Source: Cylindrodendrum hubeiense
Lineage: Eukaryota > Ascomycota > Sordariomycetes > Hypocreales > Nectriaceae
Direction: 5' to 3'
Assembly (NCBI GenBank): GCA_014621425.1
Contig: JAANBB010000078.1
Coordinates: forward strand, 1-64,000
DNA length: 64,000 nucleotides
The first letter of the stretch is position 1, and the number at the start of each line of letters is the position of its first letter. The position numbers and the translations under genes were made by a program. Below the pieces are notes generated by a model. The model was not told the DNA's origin. It worked only from the letters and a program-made list of their open reading frames with translations, and did not search any database. Shown in pieces: positions 31,652 through 42,730 of the stretch.

Positions 31652-33529
31652 TCACAGCATGTACCTCCAAGTCAAAGCCTTGTCCCCCTTGGCAGACAAC
31701 TCCTGGGCAGTATATCGGTCAACCTCGCCCTCTCCTGCCCTAGCCTCGCGCTTCTTATTGATTTGAGTGTAACTAAGTACCAAGATGAGAGCCGCAACAA
31801 TACCAGCACTGATGAATCCAAGTTCCAGGCCATGGCCGAGAATAAACCGAGGTCCATCTGCCTGTCGGTAGAAATTGGCTGCCATAGCCTACAAACGTTA
31901 TGTTAGCGGGTACATATCATCAGGGAATTAATGATGCTTACACCACCGAGGTTTCCAACTCCAATCTGCAGGGCCATGCCTGTGCCTCGCTTATAGCTGC
32001 CTGCCAGGTTGTTGGCAAGCCATGTGATGACACCAGGGAATGCTGGGTAGATGGCGCATGCTGCGATAAAGACGCCAGCATAGATCACCTTCGGGTTGCT
32101 GGACGAGATGCACCTATAACTTGTAAGCCCAATCCAAGGGATGTAGTATGTTCCACCAGGAACTAGGCAAAACTCACATTGTGAAGCCAACAATCATGAT
32201 GCAGAGGAACGCAATGATGAAGGGGCTGCGTTTTCCAACTCGATCCGAGACATAAGCGACGGCAACAGCGAGGATAGCAGCCGTAATGTAAATAGGAACC
32301 GTCATGAGTTGGGATTTGCTAGAAGTATATCCGAGGCCGCGAATAATGGTTGGGAGAAATAAGCTGATGCCGTACAATGGGCACACAATCTGACCAACTC
32401 GTCAATGTCTGTTCTATAGGCCTCGCGAAAGGGAAGGAAAAGAAGGGAAGATGACTTACACCCCAGTAGACGAAGATGTTGACCCAAATCTGCCAGTCCT
32501 TGAATGCGCTCCAGACATACTCCCACTTGAACTCATCGGCTTCTGCAACTTGGACTTGATCAGAACCAGGGCCAGGAGATTGGCCTTGGTACTTCAGGCG
32601 GAAGACGACAAAGGCGCGCTCCTCCTCTGTGAGGAAAGTTGCCGTCTCAGGAAAGTCGAATAGGATAAAGAATGCCAAAATTGCGACCAAGACGGTAGCG
32701 ATTCCTTCGAGGATAAAGATCCAGCGCCAGCCTTCAAGCCCGCCCACCCCGTCCATCTTGGCGATTCCGAAGGCGAGGAGCCCACTGAAAGCGCCGGCAA
32801 TCGAGGCAGCGGAGAAGAACAATGCCTGTCGAAATTGGATTTCATGACGGCAGTACCACATGGTCAGGTAATACTACGAGTCAAGGTCAGCACAGGGAAT
32901 AGTTAATGTGAATGGCAGGGCCAATTTACCGCGACTCCTGGAAAGAGACCCGCCTCTGTGACGCCCAAAAAGATGCGCGCGACTAGAAGGCCGTGGTAAT
33001 TTTGCACGATACCCATCAGAGTCATCACTGTGCCCCATGCGACCATGATGGTGGGAAGCCAGACACTAGGACGGAGCTTCTTGAGAAGCAAGTTTGAGGG
33101 CACTTCGAAGGCTGCGTAGGTGAAGAAAAAAACGGTAAGGCACCAGTTGTATTGGTCGGGTTCCATTCCGAGATCTTCCTGGAGGCCCTCGATCTTTGCG
33201 TTGCCGATATTGCCTCCTAAGTTGAGAAAACTATGTGAGTAACTCTTCAACAGGATAGTAGTGTCGGTTCAACTTACGGTCCAGAAAGGAGAGGAGATAT
33301 AGGAGCGCAAGCATGGGGATCAAGCGAATGTCCATCTACGCTGAGATATTAGTGAAATGACTAAAGCTGGAGAGCGATTGAAGCCAACCTTGCGAAGGAT
33401 CTTCTTTTCGTCTAGGTGGGCGAAAGACTCGAGGGTTGTCCCTGGTGAGTTTCCACTTCGATCAGAGGCGTTGCCCATTTCGGCCTCAACCACGTCAGCC
33501 TTCTCGGCTGGTGGTGCGTAGGTTGACAT
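31652..33529 (-). CDS. MFS transporter, anion:cation symporter type (Dal5/Tna1-like)
   Basis: Predicted 506-residue plasma-membrane permease with about 12 helices. Seven exons on the minus strand: 33529-33389, 33335-33278, 33216-32930, 32873-32460, 32389-32178, 32113-31942, 31888-31652. All phases agree. Family marks are MDIRLIPMLALLYLLSFLDRGNIGNAK around the first helix, FEVPSNLLLKKLRPS, FLGVTEAGLFPGVAYYLTMWY between helices 4 and 5, and GWRWIFILEG. These are typical of fungal permeases for carboxylates such as allantoate, nicotinate or pantothenate. The substrate cannot be read from sequence. It is divergent from a Zn2Cys6 regulator gene across 1.4 kb that holds four CGGATCCG palindromes, so regulation by that factor is likely. 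Confidence 0.92.
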
Positions 33530-34039
33530 GGTGAGATGATGCAAGACGTGGAGACGGATTGGGGGATGAGTGTGTATTGGTGGCACTTCCCAGAGACGGT
33601 TGTCGGACAAAACGTATACAGGAGGGCGAAAGAGAAGACTACAGAGAAGGAGGCAAGGGGTTGAATGTTACCCTCAGGCTTGCTTGGGCTTCGTCTCTGG
33701 AGACAAGAGATGCACATGGAGGATCAGGGCCTTAAATATGATTTCCGTCTCTTGTCTTTGGCGGGGTGAGGGCCCAAGGTGGACCTTGGTGTAAGCTTCC
33801 TCGGCCGTCCGTCATCGTACTATACGAGCGGTTTGATGGGGTGGGGGGTCCACCAGGATACAGCTGAGCAAATCAACATGTAGAAAGAATGGAGTGGGAG
33901 CATGGTTTGAGACTTTGAGGGGAGAAAATCTGGGGAAACGGTAACATGGCGGCCTTTCCCCCGCACTCTGTGTGGGCGCTTATCTTGATCAAGGAGCTGT
34001 CCATCATGGGGGGGCAAGATTGCGACAGGGGTAGGTTGA

Positions 34040-34047
34040 CGGATCCG
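34040..34047. promoter_or_regulatory. CGGATCCG palindrome, site 1
   Basis: CGG-N2-CCG inverted repeat, 511 bp upstream of the MFS ATG. Candidate Zn2Cys6 site because of its half-sites and clustering. Confidence 0.5.
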
Positions 34048-34242
34048 AAAATGTCTCCAGAAGTTGTCTAGGGATAGGAATGGCGTGTGGAAGAGATGGG
34101 GAAGACAAGATTTGGCACTGACAGGAATGACAGGAATGACGGCGTGGCTGAGAGGATGGGCTGGCTTAGTGTAGACGATGGTGTAGATGGTGGTGTAAAG
34201 TATTGTGCACTGCGTCATCCGTCGGGGTGTGGCTGAAGTCAT

Positions 34243-34250
34243 CGGATCCG
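34243..34250. promoter_or_regulatory. CGGATCCG palindrome, site 2
   Basis: Same inverted repeat in the context TCGGATCCGT, 714 bp upstream of the MFS ATG. Confidence 0.5.
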
Positions 34251-34349
34251 TTGAACCCTGTCTGGTGACGACGGCGCGATTGGTCAGGGGTTATGGGATG
34301 GAGCTTTACAGTGGGCAGTACAAGAGTTGATGTGCCGTGCTCCGCAGCG

Positions 34350-34359
34350 TCGGATCCGA
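34350..34359. promoter_or_regulatory. TCGGATCCGA palindrome, site 3
   Basis: Perfect 10-bp palindrome between the divergent MFS and regulator genes, 821 bp from the MFS ATG and 557 bp from the regulator ATG. Confidence 0.55.
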
Positions 34360-34816
34360 TGTTTGTGGTTGGGGCCTGGTTACATTGAGAAACCTCGTGG
34401 TGTTGCCACTTTGCAACGCCTCGCTGGCTGAACGAAGAGCGGCATGTTTCCGGACCTCGAGCTGAAGGCGGAAAGGAATGTTGGCAACGCCCGCCGCATG
34501 GAAATCATCTACGCCCGCCACCAGGAGACTAACCCCCTCCTGTGTAGTCCATCTGAGTGTCCGTAATTCACAGTCGAAACCGATGGTGTGCACAGCCGGC
34601 GTGTAGGCGGCATCTAAATTACGACCCCCAGTCCAACGATCGGCACTGAATACTTAACTACCCCGCACCTTGGCTTCCGAACTGCAGGGTTTGTCTGCTT
34701 GCAGATACAAAAGGAGAAAGGGAAGAGGGAAAAACGGCTCCGAGCTGGATCTCATCGCCTGTGCCCTGTAAATATCTCCATCTCACCACACATCCACCAC
34801 ATATCCACCACCAGTC

Positions 34817-34824
34817 CGGATCCG
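34817..34824. promoter_or_regulatory. CGGATCCG palindrome, site 4
   Basis: 92 bp upstream of the Zn2Cys6 gene's own ATG, a position that would suit autoregulation. Confidence 0.55.
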
Positions 34825-34915
34825 ATCCACCTCGGGTCCTGTGATTGCATATGCACAGTCTGGTTGATTGATACTTTTTGTAGTTCCAATTTGTACTGCA
34901 AGTTTGTAAAGGATC

Positions 34916-37241
34916 ATGCCAGAGCGCCTCGTCGCCCGCCGCACCCAGTTCTCCAGCTGTGATGAGTGCCGCAGATCGCGCGTTGCCTGCGATGCCCGCA
35001 GTCGCCGTAACGCCGTTGACGACCTGTCTGCTCCCTGCACCCGCTGCCTAAACCGGAACCGATCCTGCACTTTCAATGTATGTCCATTCCACGTCCCATT
35101 CATAACGGTCGCAGATGTCACTCCGTCGCCCATGGATCATGGCCATGTTCGGCTGATTCCGGTGCCACTTAGTGGATCAAAGGTGCCAAAACGGATACCT
35201 CGAATGCAGAATCTCCGCCGAAACGAAGGGGCCGCTGGCGAGCAGCGCGTCATTATTCAAATGACACATCACTACCTCAATCGATCGTCGCGACAGAGGC
35301 CTCGGAAGAGACCTCAGAAGAGACCCCAACCAGACGCAGAGTAGACATAGACATAGACCTAGACAGCATCAGCAACAGCAACAGCCCGCCGTCTGGCGAC
35401 CTCTGGCACAACGTGGCCGACTCAGTACCATCCACCCGGCTTGCATCACTACCCTTCGCGGACCCATCACCTCAGCGTTCCGTCTCTGCAAATTCTGGGC
35501 CGGATATCCTAAGCAACGGAGATTCGAAATGGCTCCAGGGGCTCTATAGAGAAGGGTTCGAGGCCGTCTTCGGTTCTTGGATGGGTAGATACAGTTGTCC
35601 TTTCTTGTATGTACACCCCCCAAACAGCAGACATGTTTCAGAGTGCTCTACATACTTACCACAGGCACCTCTAGATTCGAGCCAGATGGCCTTGTCGAAA
35701 AGTATGTCAGCATATCCGACCTGTGCTGCCACCTCGACCGGTGTATGACAGATGCTGCAGCTGGAGGCCGGACCAGAGTCCAAGGCCAAGATGCTGCCAG
35801 CATACAAGGAAACGAAAGAGATGCCCTCATCGAACAGTCTCTCCACAGTACCATTACTGCCTTCTCAGCAAGATGGTTGCCCATCGCCTCCTCTCCAGTT
35901 CCCTTCCACGACCTTCCCCTTGACCTCGACAACTGCCGTGTAGTCCAAGTGCTCTGGCGACATGCTCGGAGGGACATGCTTAGAATCATCAACCGGCCAT
36001 CGTACCGATCAATGCTGTCCCTCTTTCTCTTTGCCCTGACTCCAATTCCCGCCGGCATATCAGAGGACGAAGAGACCGATGGAATATCGGGACAAGCCTG
36101 CGTTCATGCGGCCTTGCAACAGATTCAGACGCTTCGAGCAAGGCAGAGAAATTTGCAATTCAGCGGCTCCAAAGTGTCTCCGTCACAACGAAACCCCCAA
36201 GCCATATATGGCACCCCGGAGTCGGTCGACCCGTCTGGGTTCATTAATGCAGAAAGTATAGCGTACTGGGCGGCTCTCACGTTCGACACGTCAGCGTCCC
36301 TGACCCTCAACTGCAGGTCGTTGCTCTCATCAGGTCTTTTCGGCTTCGAGTATGAAATGCACTGGCGCCTGGTCAGGACCTGCTCCAAAATGTTCGACGA
36401 GACGGCCAAGCATTGGCGCCAGGGAAGCTCCGAAATGACAGACGAGCGGGCAAACCAGATCATCGCTGCAGCTGCTTCGTGGAAGTTGCTAGGCTGGAAA
36501 CTGGCTGCCATCTTCAAAGAGGCTATCCGGGATGGTCATGATGAGGCCGAGGTTCGCAAGGCACTCGCCGCTGTTGTCGATTCCATTAAGCAATTCAACA
36601 TCACCTTCCGTCCACATCTCGACGAATGCCACAAACGGATTCAGTTCCTCGGTCAACGAACCAAACTCCGCTGGTGTAAGCTGCCCTCTCCGTTTTTATT
36701 TATCGGTTCCTCGACTGATTGTCGGCCAGTTTCCCTCATGTTTCACTACCATCTTAGTATCCTAATGCTCCTCGACATCATCGAGGTCGCAGATCGTCAT
36801 GATTTGCTAGCAGACCTCGAAGACTCAAGTGCCGAGGCAGAGAATACAGTGATGAATGCCTTGGCGTTTGGCCTACACAATACCATGACTCTGAGGCGGG
36901 TTCCCCTTTCCAACTCCGGATTCTTGTCTCATGGAGTAGGTGTAACAAATGATGCAACCATCACTGTTCCGCTCCTATCCATTGATCCTTATCCCCATCA
37001 TGTTGTTGCCGGTGTGCAACTGATGCGTAAAGCCATCGATAGGGATTTGGCCAACGGGAAAATCGCGGAGGGATCCTACAGCAGCTTGTTCTCAACCTTG
37101 GAGCGCTCGCTCGGTCTTCTCCCTCAGAGCTCCAAGTCTGTCCAAGCAGCAAGGGCCAAATTTTCCCCATCAATACCAGACGGGGTAGCCAGAGAGGGCC
37201 AGAGCCATGGTTCTGCATTGTATGCCGGGGCAATTGAATGA
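34916..37241 (+). CDS. Zn2Cys6 transcription factor of the MFS/dehydrogenase cluster
   Basis: Predicted 702-residue nuclear regulator. Exons 34916-35077, 35173-35606, 35675-36675 and 36730-37241; all phases match. The zinc cluster is C15-x2-C18-x6-C25-x15-C41-x2-C44-x6-C51; the 15-residue central loop is longer than usual. Intron 1 lies just after the cluster. A basic patch (PPKRRGRWR) and acidic linker follow, then a motif seen in this family, LQGLYREGFEAVFGSWMGRYSCPFLFEPDGLVEKY. The rest is helical, as in the fungal-specific factor region. The last 54-nt intron (36676-36729) is stop-free and in frame, so retention would still give a protein. It lies between the divergent transporter and the downstream dehydrogenase, and all three promoters contain CGGATCCG, so it is the likely pathway-specific activator. 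Confidence 0.88.
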
Positions 37242-37517
37242 GCATGGTACCGCAAGAAAGCGAAGAAAAGGGTTGACGCCCCAAATTTTTAATATCCAGT
37301 ATCATAGTTCTAACACTCAAGAATAGAGAACTAGATCTTCTAATATTTCCCAGGTCCCTTGCTGAAAAATGAAGTCTATGGGTAAACATAGTACTATCAT
37401 ATGTGAAGTTCCAAATGGAAGCCGGCTGCAGCCACCGCAAAAAAGTGACTAATTCTGAGATATATGATACGACGACGCCAAGCGTGAGACGACATGGTCC
37501 AAACCCAAGCAAGATCA

Positions 37518-37527
37518 TCGGATCCGA
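37518..37527. promoter_or_regulatory. TCGGATCCGA palindrome, site 5
   Basis: Perfect 10-bp palindrome about 250 bp upstream of the dehydrogenase ATG. Confidence 0.55.
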
Positions 37528-37622
37528 TGTCACCAAATTCCCGGTGGAGAAATTGCCACACTCGGCACCACTGAGTGGGACCCAGCGAGCGACGAGAGTG
37601 GAGTTAAGGAGGGACACATCAA

Positions 37623-37632
37623 TCGGATCCGA
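37623..37632. promoter_or_regulatory. TCGGATCCGA palindrome, site 6
   Basis: Perfect 10-bp palindrome about 150 bp upstream of the dehydrogenase ATG and 96 bp after site 5. Confidence 0.55.
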
Positions 37633-37779
37633 GTTTCGTCTCCCTATATTATGATCGATCATGCGGATTGTAGAATCCTAACCCTTTCCTCATCTTAAGC
37701 AACCATTCATTTGCATGCTAATGATACACCATCACTCTTTGAGAACACCACTATCCTCGACTGTCATCCGGTTCTCAAC

Positions 37780-39025
37780 ATGGACCTCTTAGCGGCTCCA
37801 AGGACTTCCGTCGCCCTAATCGGAGCGGGCACACAGGGCAGACGTTTGGCATTCATGGTATGTTTCGTGGAGTTTCAATGCTCCCTCCTGTTTGGGAATA
37901 GCAGCGGCCTGGGCAATTTTGCTAGTAGTCAGTTGAACACGGGGATCGAACCAACCATGCTAACATTTTGCCAACAAGTGGTCCAGTCTAGGCAACGATG
38001 TTCACCTAGTTGATGCTCAACCCAGTCAGTTACAGGCCAGCATCAAAGCGATTAGCGATTTTCGTTCCACAGTGTTACATAAGGATGGTGTTGGATGGGG
38101 CCAAGTCATTACACACCTGCCTGAAACTCTAGGTGCTGCACTTCAGAGTTCATGGCTCGTTGTAGAGGTACGAGAGTCGCAGTATAAAGTGTAACATTAC
38201 CGCTGACTCTTACGTATTCAAGTGCGTGCCTGAGCAGCTTCCCCTAAAGAGACGCGTCATCTCTGAGCTCGATGCTCTTGCGGCGGATGATACAATTATC
38301 GCTTCTAATTCAAGCAGCTACTCCTGCTCAGAGATATTAGACGGCTTAGTGCTGAAAAACAAGCGACGGGTCCTCAGCGCCCATTCTTGTATGTCACTAG
38401 GACCCTTTCATACGCTACTGTCAAGGAGATTTTGTATTTCTAACAGAAAGTACCGAAACAAATAGACTGGCCTCCCGAAACTTGCGGTAAGTCCACCCTA
38501 TGAAGATGTTGAAGCCTTCCCCTAATTTCAAGTACACTAGAGATCGAAATCATGGGTCATGAGATGACCGACCCGTCCCACATTGCATTAATGATGCAAC
38601 AGTGCGAAGCTCATGGGTTTCGGCCATTTCACGTCAGGACACAATCCATGGGGTATATATACAATAGGTTCGTGACATCCCAACTTTCAAGTCAATTAAA
38701 TCCCCCTAGAGATTGAATTGACAGGCTCTGTTCGGGTAGAATATGGGCAGCTATTAAGAGAGAAGCTCTACTTGCGGCGGCTGAGGGAGCTGCATCTCCG
38801 GAAGAAATCGATTCTATTTTCAAGGGCGTGCTCAAAACACCCAAAGGCCCCTTCGAATTAATGGACGTCGTAGGTCTTGATGTTGTATTAGATATTGAGA
38901 ACCATTATGCTACTGCTCGGAAAGATATTCCTGATGAGCCAAGACTGTATTTAGAACAGTATCTTTTAAAGGGACATTTGGGTATAAAGACTGGACGTGG
39001 ATTTTTTAACTACGAGTTAAGTTAG
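37780..39025 (+). CDS. 3-hydroxyacyl-CoA dehydrogenase-family oxidoreductase
   Basis: Predicted 288-residue NAD-dependent oxidoreductase built from six exons: 37780-37857, 37979-38167, 38223-38388, 38466-38486, 38541-38667, 38740-39025. The N-terminus has the Rossmann motif ALIGAGTQGRRLA. Then come LVVECVPEQLPLKRRVISEL, IIASNSSSYS, the active-site segment SAHSYWPPE (exon 3 joined to a 21-nt microexon), EIMGHEMTDP, NRIWAAIKREALL and LKTPKGPFELMDVVGLDVV. The C-terminus HLGIKTGRGFFNY is the usual end of the family. Relatives include beta-oxidation enzymes, carnitine dehydrogenase and L-gulonate 3-dehydrogenase; sequence does not decide among them. The frame is intact despite lying next to the RIP island. 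Context with a transporter and a Zn2Cys6 factor suggests catabolism of an imported hydroxy compound. Confidence 0.82.
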
Positions 39026-39369
39026 CCTATATACTTTTAATAAGAGGATTGAATATTTATATAGAGTATTACTATTTGCACAGATAAAATCTCTTGACCT
39101 CACTTTCTTCACACCATCATCTCGGGAATACAATTAATATTGAGCAAATTCAATTATTACCTTTATATTTATAATAACCTGTGAGTCCCACAAGTGCCAA
39201 ATCATTCAACTTTTGCGCATCTCTGATGTTTTCCCGTGAAGATAGGTAGTTTCCCTTTTGCCGGTGTGGTCGTGGCGGCAGCTTCGGCTGTGGAGCCGTG
39301 ATGATATCCTCCACGGCAGCTGAGGATGGATGGTATGGTTGAAACCCTGTCTCTCTCCCTTATCTGTCT
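39026..39369. other. 3' flank before AT-rich island
   Basis: Starts AT-rich, then a normal-GC patch at about 39190-39360. No gene seen. Confidence 0.5.
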
Positions 39370-39597
39370 TTTGTATTTAGGTATAATAGTATATTTTCAA
39401 TAGTATAAACTGAGGTCTATAATATTAAAGTAATTAATATTAATTAAGTATAGAGATATTATAAGCTTAGTTAAATAAATAGATTAGAATAACATACATG
39501 ATAAGTAAGTGCACTAACCAAGCGAGTACACCAAAAATTCACACTATTAAAATAGAATATAACTTAAAATCACCATAAAGCATCTAATTAATTAAAA

Positions 39598-40098
39598 CTA
39601 ATTACTATACTCTTCTTTAGAGGTCTTAATTATAGCTTGGTAGGTCCTTGTATTATGACCGGCCTTTCTATAAGTTCTACAGTGCCTTTCCCTCGGTATT
39701 GCTGACCTTGCTTGATCACCACTTCTCGATAATTTAGCCACTATCTGTGTATTAATATCTCTCTGATCTATCTTATTCCTTCCCTTATCTACAATTATCT
39801 TCCCTCCTTTATATAGGCGGGTTCTTTTCACTCTACGCCACTTACTAAGAGTCTTATTTATCTATTAAAGGATCTAGACCTTAGACTTCAATAGGGCATT
39901 CTGATATATTATTATCTTTATTCCCTTTAAAAGTGATTTAAGCGCCTTAAGAATTAATACTAGAGAGCTACTCTAATATCTTCTCATTCATCTTTCAAGG
40001 TATTCAGATTAAGAGCTAGCCTTAAGTATAATCTTTGGGGTCTTTAAGACCCAAGGGTTAGGGAGGCTAGTCTCCTCCTTAATCAGTGTTAGGGTCTA
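39598..40098 (-). mobile_element. relic of a pogo/Fot-type DDE transposase, C-terminal part
   Basis: On the minus strand, a 77-codon open stretch (39831-39598) ends in a broken zinc-knuckle-like segment (RHCRTYRKAGHNTRTY) preceded by KRTRLYKGGKIIV. The pattern matches the C-terminal tail of fungal Fot/pogo transposases, with Cys positions lost to Tyr. Reading further upstream to about 40098 continues the same tail (PWVLKTPK, a Ser-run, then LSKWRRVKRTR), but interrupted by stops. The catalytic DDE part is not recognisable. Confidence 0.65.
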
Positions 40099-41424
40099 TA
40101 ATTATATATTAAGCTTTAATATAATATTTTCTAGGTTTAAGGGAATAAATCTAGCCCCTTAAAAACCTCCTTTAATATTACTCCTTATTATAGTGGCTTT
40201 GTGAGTAGTGTAGAAGGTATGATATTCTAGCTATTATATACTAGTGAGGGTATAGGGTAGGCAGGAATGTGTTAGGGTATAATCTAAGTAGACTAGGATA
40301 TATACTGAATAAAGGGGGTTATGGGGTCTGATAATGTGTAAATAGGAGTGTTTGTGTAATTAAGTCTGTTAATAGTTAAGGAGTTTAAGGTTTTTATCTA
40401 ATATATTAAATGAGTATATATATATTATATCTATTATAATAGATTATGAGGTATATGGGATTATAATAATCTATAGATTATAATAATCTAGGATTATAAG
40501 TATAATTCTTAGTAATGTACTTTATATATAATAGGATGGAAAAAGTGGGTATATTATGGTTCTGCTAGTTATAATCATCTAGTCCTAATCTGGGTTATAA
40601 TATAATATCTCCCCTCTATTAGTTCTTATTCTTAAGATTATATAAAGAGGTTAAGCTCTTATATTTCTTTGGTGAGTGATTTCCTTTTATATCCTTTCTA
40701 GTTATAATATTAATAAGATATCTGATTATATAGAAAAATAGTATTCTTATAAAACCTAGGAAAAATTATCTCTTATAATAAATATTAAGTTTAATAGTTC
40801 TATTATTAAAATACTATATATTTATTATTTTTATAATAAAAAGTTATATATAATATCTGATGAATTTGCTTATTATAGTGAATATATTTATTATAGATAA
40901 AGTTATAATAGGGTATATATAGTTTCTTTTTATAAGGGTATATTTTATTTTATTTCTTGGTTTCTTAAGTTAATCTTATATCTAGTAAATAAATTACTTT
41001 CTTAAGAGAAGAAACTTATAGTTAATAAGGAGAATACTAGTAATACTCTTTTAGAGATTTATAATTAGATAGTAAAGTTATAAGTTAAGATAATTATAGT
41101 TATTAGGAGGTTATTATGAATTTAGAAAATCTAAAGTAAGATATTTACTAGATATAATAAGACTATATATTATAGTTTATAAGAATTCAAGAAAAAAGAT
41201 AAATTATTTAGAATATTAAACTCTTATAAATAATAGGTAATTAGGGATATTCAGTCTACTAGTATTCCCAATAAATTTAATTAGTCTGTTTTAGGTTTAG
41301 GGGATAAGTTAGCTAATATAAGCTCTTTAATTAACCCTTTACTTTTTATCTCTAATATTAGTAAAAGTTCTTTAGGAGGTGTTATATATAGATAAGGTTT
41401 TTAGGGGGTTTTTATATATTTTTG

Positions 41425-42240
41425 CTTTCTGGATAGTTTTTCTATTTAATAAGGTATTCTATTTTTCTATTAATAATTCTTATTTTATGGATTTCCTTAA
41501 CTTTGTATTCTTCTAGGTTATTAATTTTAGTTTTAGGTTTATTATTAAACTTAATATAAATTATATCTTAAACTATCTTAAATAATAAGATATAGAAAAC
41601 TAGGTAGAGTCTAACTTTTAGTAGTAGATTTAATTTATAGTTATTTTCTAATATTTTTTGTAAAATTTTATAAGGTCTGATATATTTATAGTCTAGTTTT
41701 TTATTTATATATATTATTATAATATCTTTTATAGTGAGATAAATTATATTTCCCTCTAAAAAGGATAGTCCTTTTATTTATTTTAGATTATAGTATTTTT
41801 TTATCTAGGATCTGATAAATTTAAGCTCTATTTTTATTTCTTAGTATAGATCCTTGAATTATTCTAATATAAGGATTATTTTAGGATTAACTAAACTAGA
41901 TTAGCTTACTTTATAGGCTTTAATGTTAAATCTAAAATTAGTAAATATTAGGGCTAGCTTTATACTTTTATTCTTAATTATATTATAGTTTAGCTATATA
42001 ATTAGGAGCTTTTTAATTTAATTATCTTATTTATAATTAATATAATAATAAAGGTATTATTCTAGTATTTTAGTTTTATTTTATTCTATTTAAGCTATTT
42101 ATTTAGGGGTCTTTAAATAGTAGTAAGTTAAGTGGTTTAATCCTATATATAATATTTAAGACTTACTAGAATTTGAATATAAATAGGAGTTCTCTATTAG
42201 AGAGTATTTCTAAAGGTAATCTATAAATATTAATAATAAA
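41425..42240 (-). mobile_element. relic of a Ty3/gypsy (chromovirus) integrase and chromodomain
   Basis: Minus-strand conceptual translation shows a ghost of a retrotransposon integrase: around 42186-42228 a segment like the integrase core near its second Asp, then a segment in the place of the HPQTDGQTER-type region with several stops. Around 41600-41750 is a C-terminal integrase-like domain (LDYKYIRPYKILQK). At about 41430-41510 is a chromodomain-like end (RKIEYLIK, stop, KNYP) with the conserved Trp codon turned into TAG. Order and orientation fit a chromovirus pol 3' end. No LTRs were identified. Confidence 0.7.
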
Positions 42241-42730
42241 TAGCTAGATTATCTAGCCTTTTATATTAATTACTTAAATAACTATAACCTATTTCTAGTT
42301 TCCAGATTATATTAATTTTAGCTTTAAATATCTTTTTATACCTATAATAACTATTTTACTTATAATTATACCTATAAGAAAGCTAGTCTTATTAAAGTTA
42401 TAGATATTATTTAATTAAATATTATACTTTATAATTATATTTATCACAAGCTAAAATTAATTATAAATAATAATTAAGTCTTTATATTTAGCTCTCTAAT
42501 AATTATATTTATAAAAGAAATATATTTTAAAATCTAAATATTATTTAATAAAATTATAAACTTAATATATACTAATTAATAGTATATTACAATTAATAAG
42601 TAATTAATTAATTATATTTTTAATATTATATAGTTAGGGGGGAAATCCTTATAAATCTAGGTTAAGAATAAAGTAAATAAGGATCTATTCCTCTAGATTA
42701 AATAGCTAATATGATTTCTAGATAATATCA

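Larger units (their letters stand above)
33530..34915. other. bidirectional promoter between MFS and Zn2Cys6 genes
   Basis: No gene supported. It holds four CGGATCCG sites (34040, 34243, 34351, 34817), listed separately. Confidence 0.6.
37242..37779. other. intergenic: promoter of the dehydrogenase gene
   Basis: Holds two perfect TCGGATCCGA palindromes, listed separately. No gene seen. Confidence 0.6.
39370..42730. other. AT-rich, RIP-degraded repeat island
   Basis: About 3.4 kb with very high A+T, almost no long open frames and many TAA/TAG triplets. Composition changes sharply at both ends. It contains two recognisable transposon relics on the minus strand, listed separately. 40100-41420 is equally AT-rich but I could not assign it. 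In the relics, expected Trp codons are TAG and Cys is Tyr, the C-to-T/G-to-A changes expected from RIP. Confidence 0.85.
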
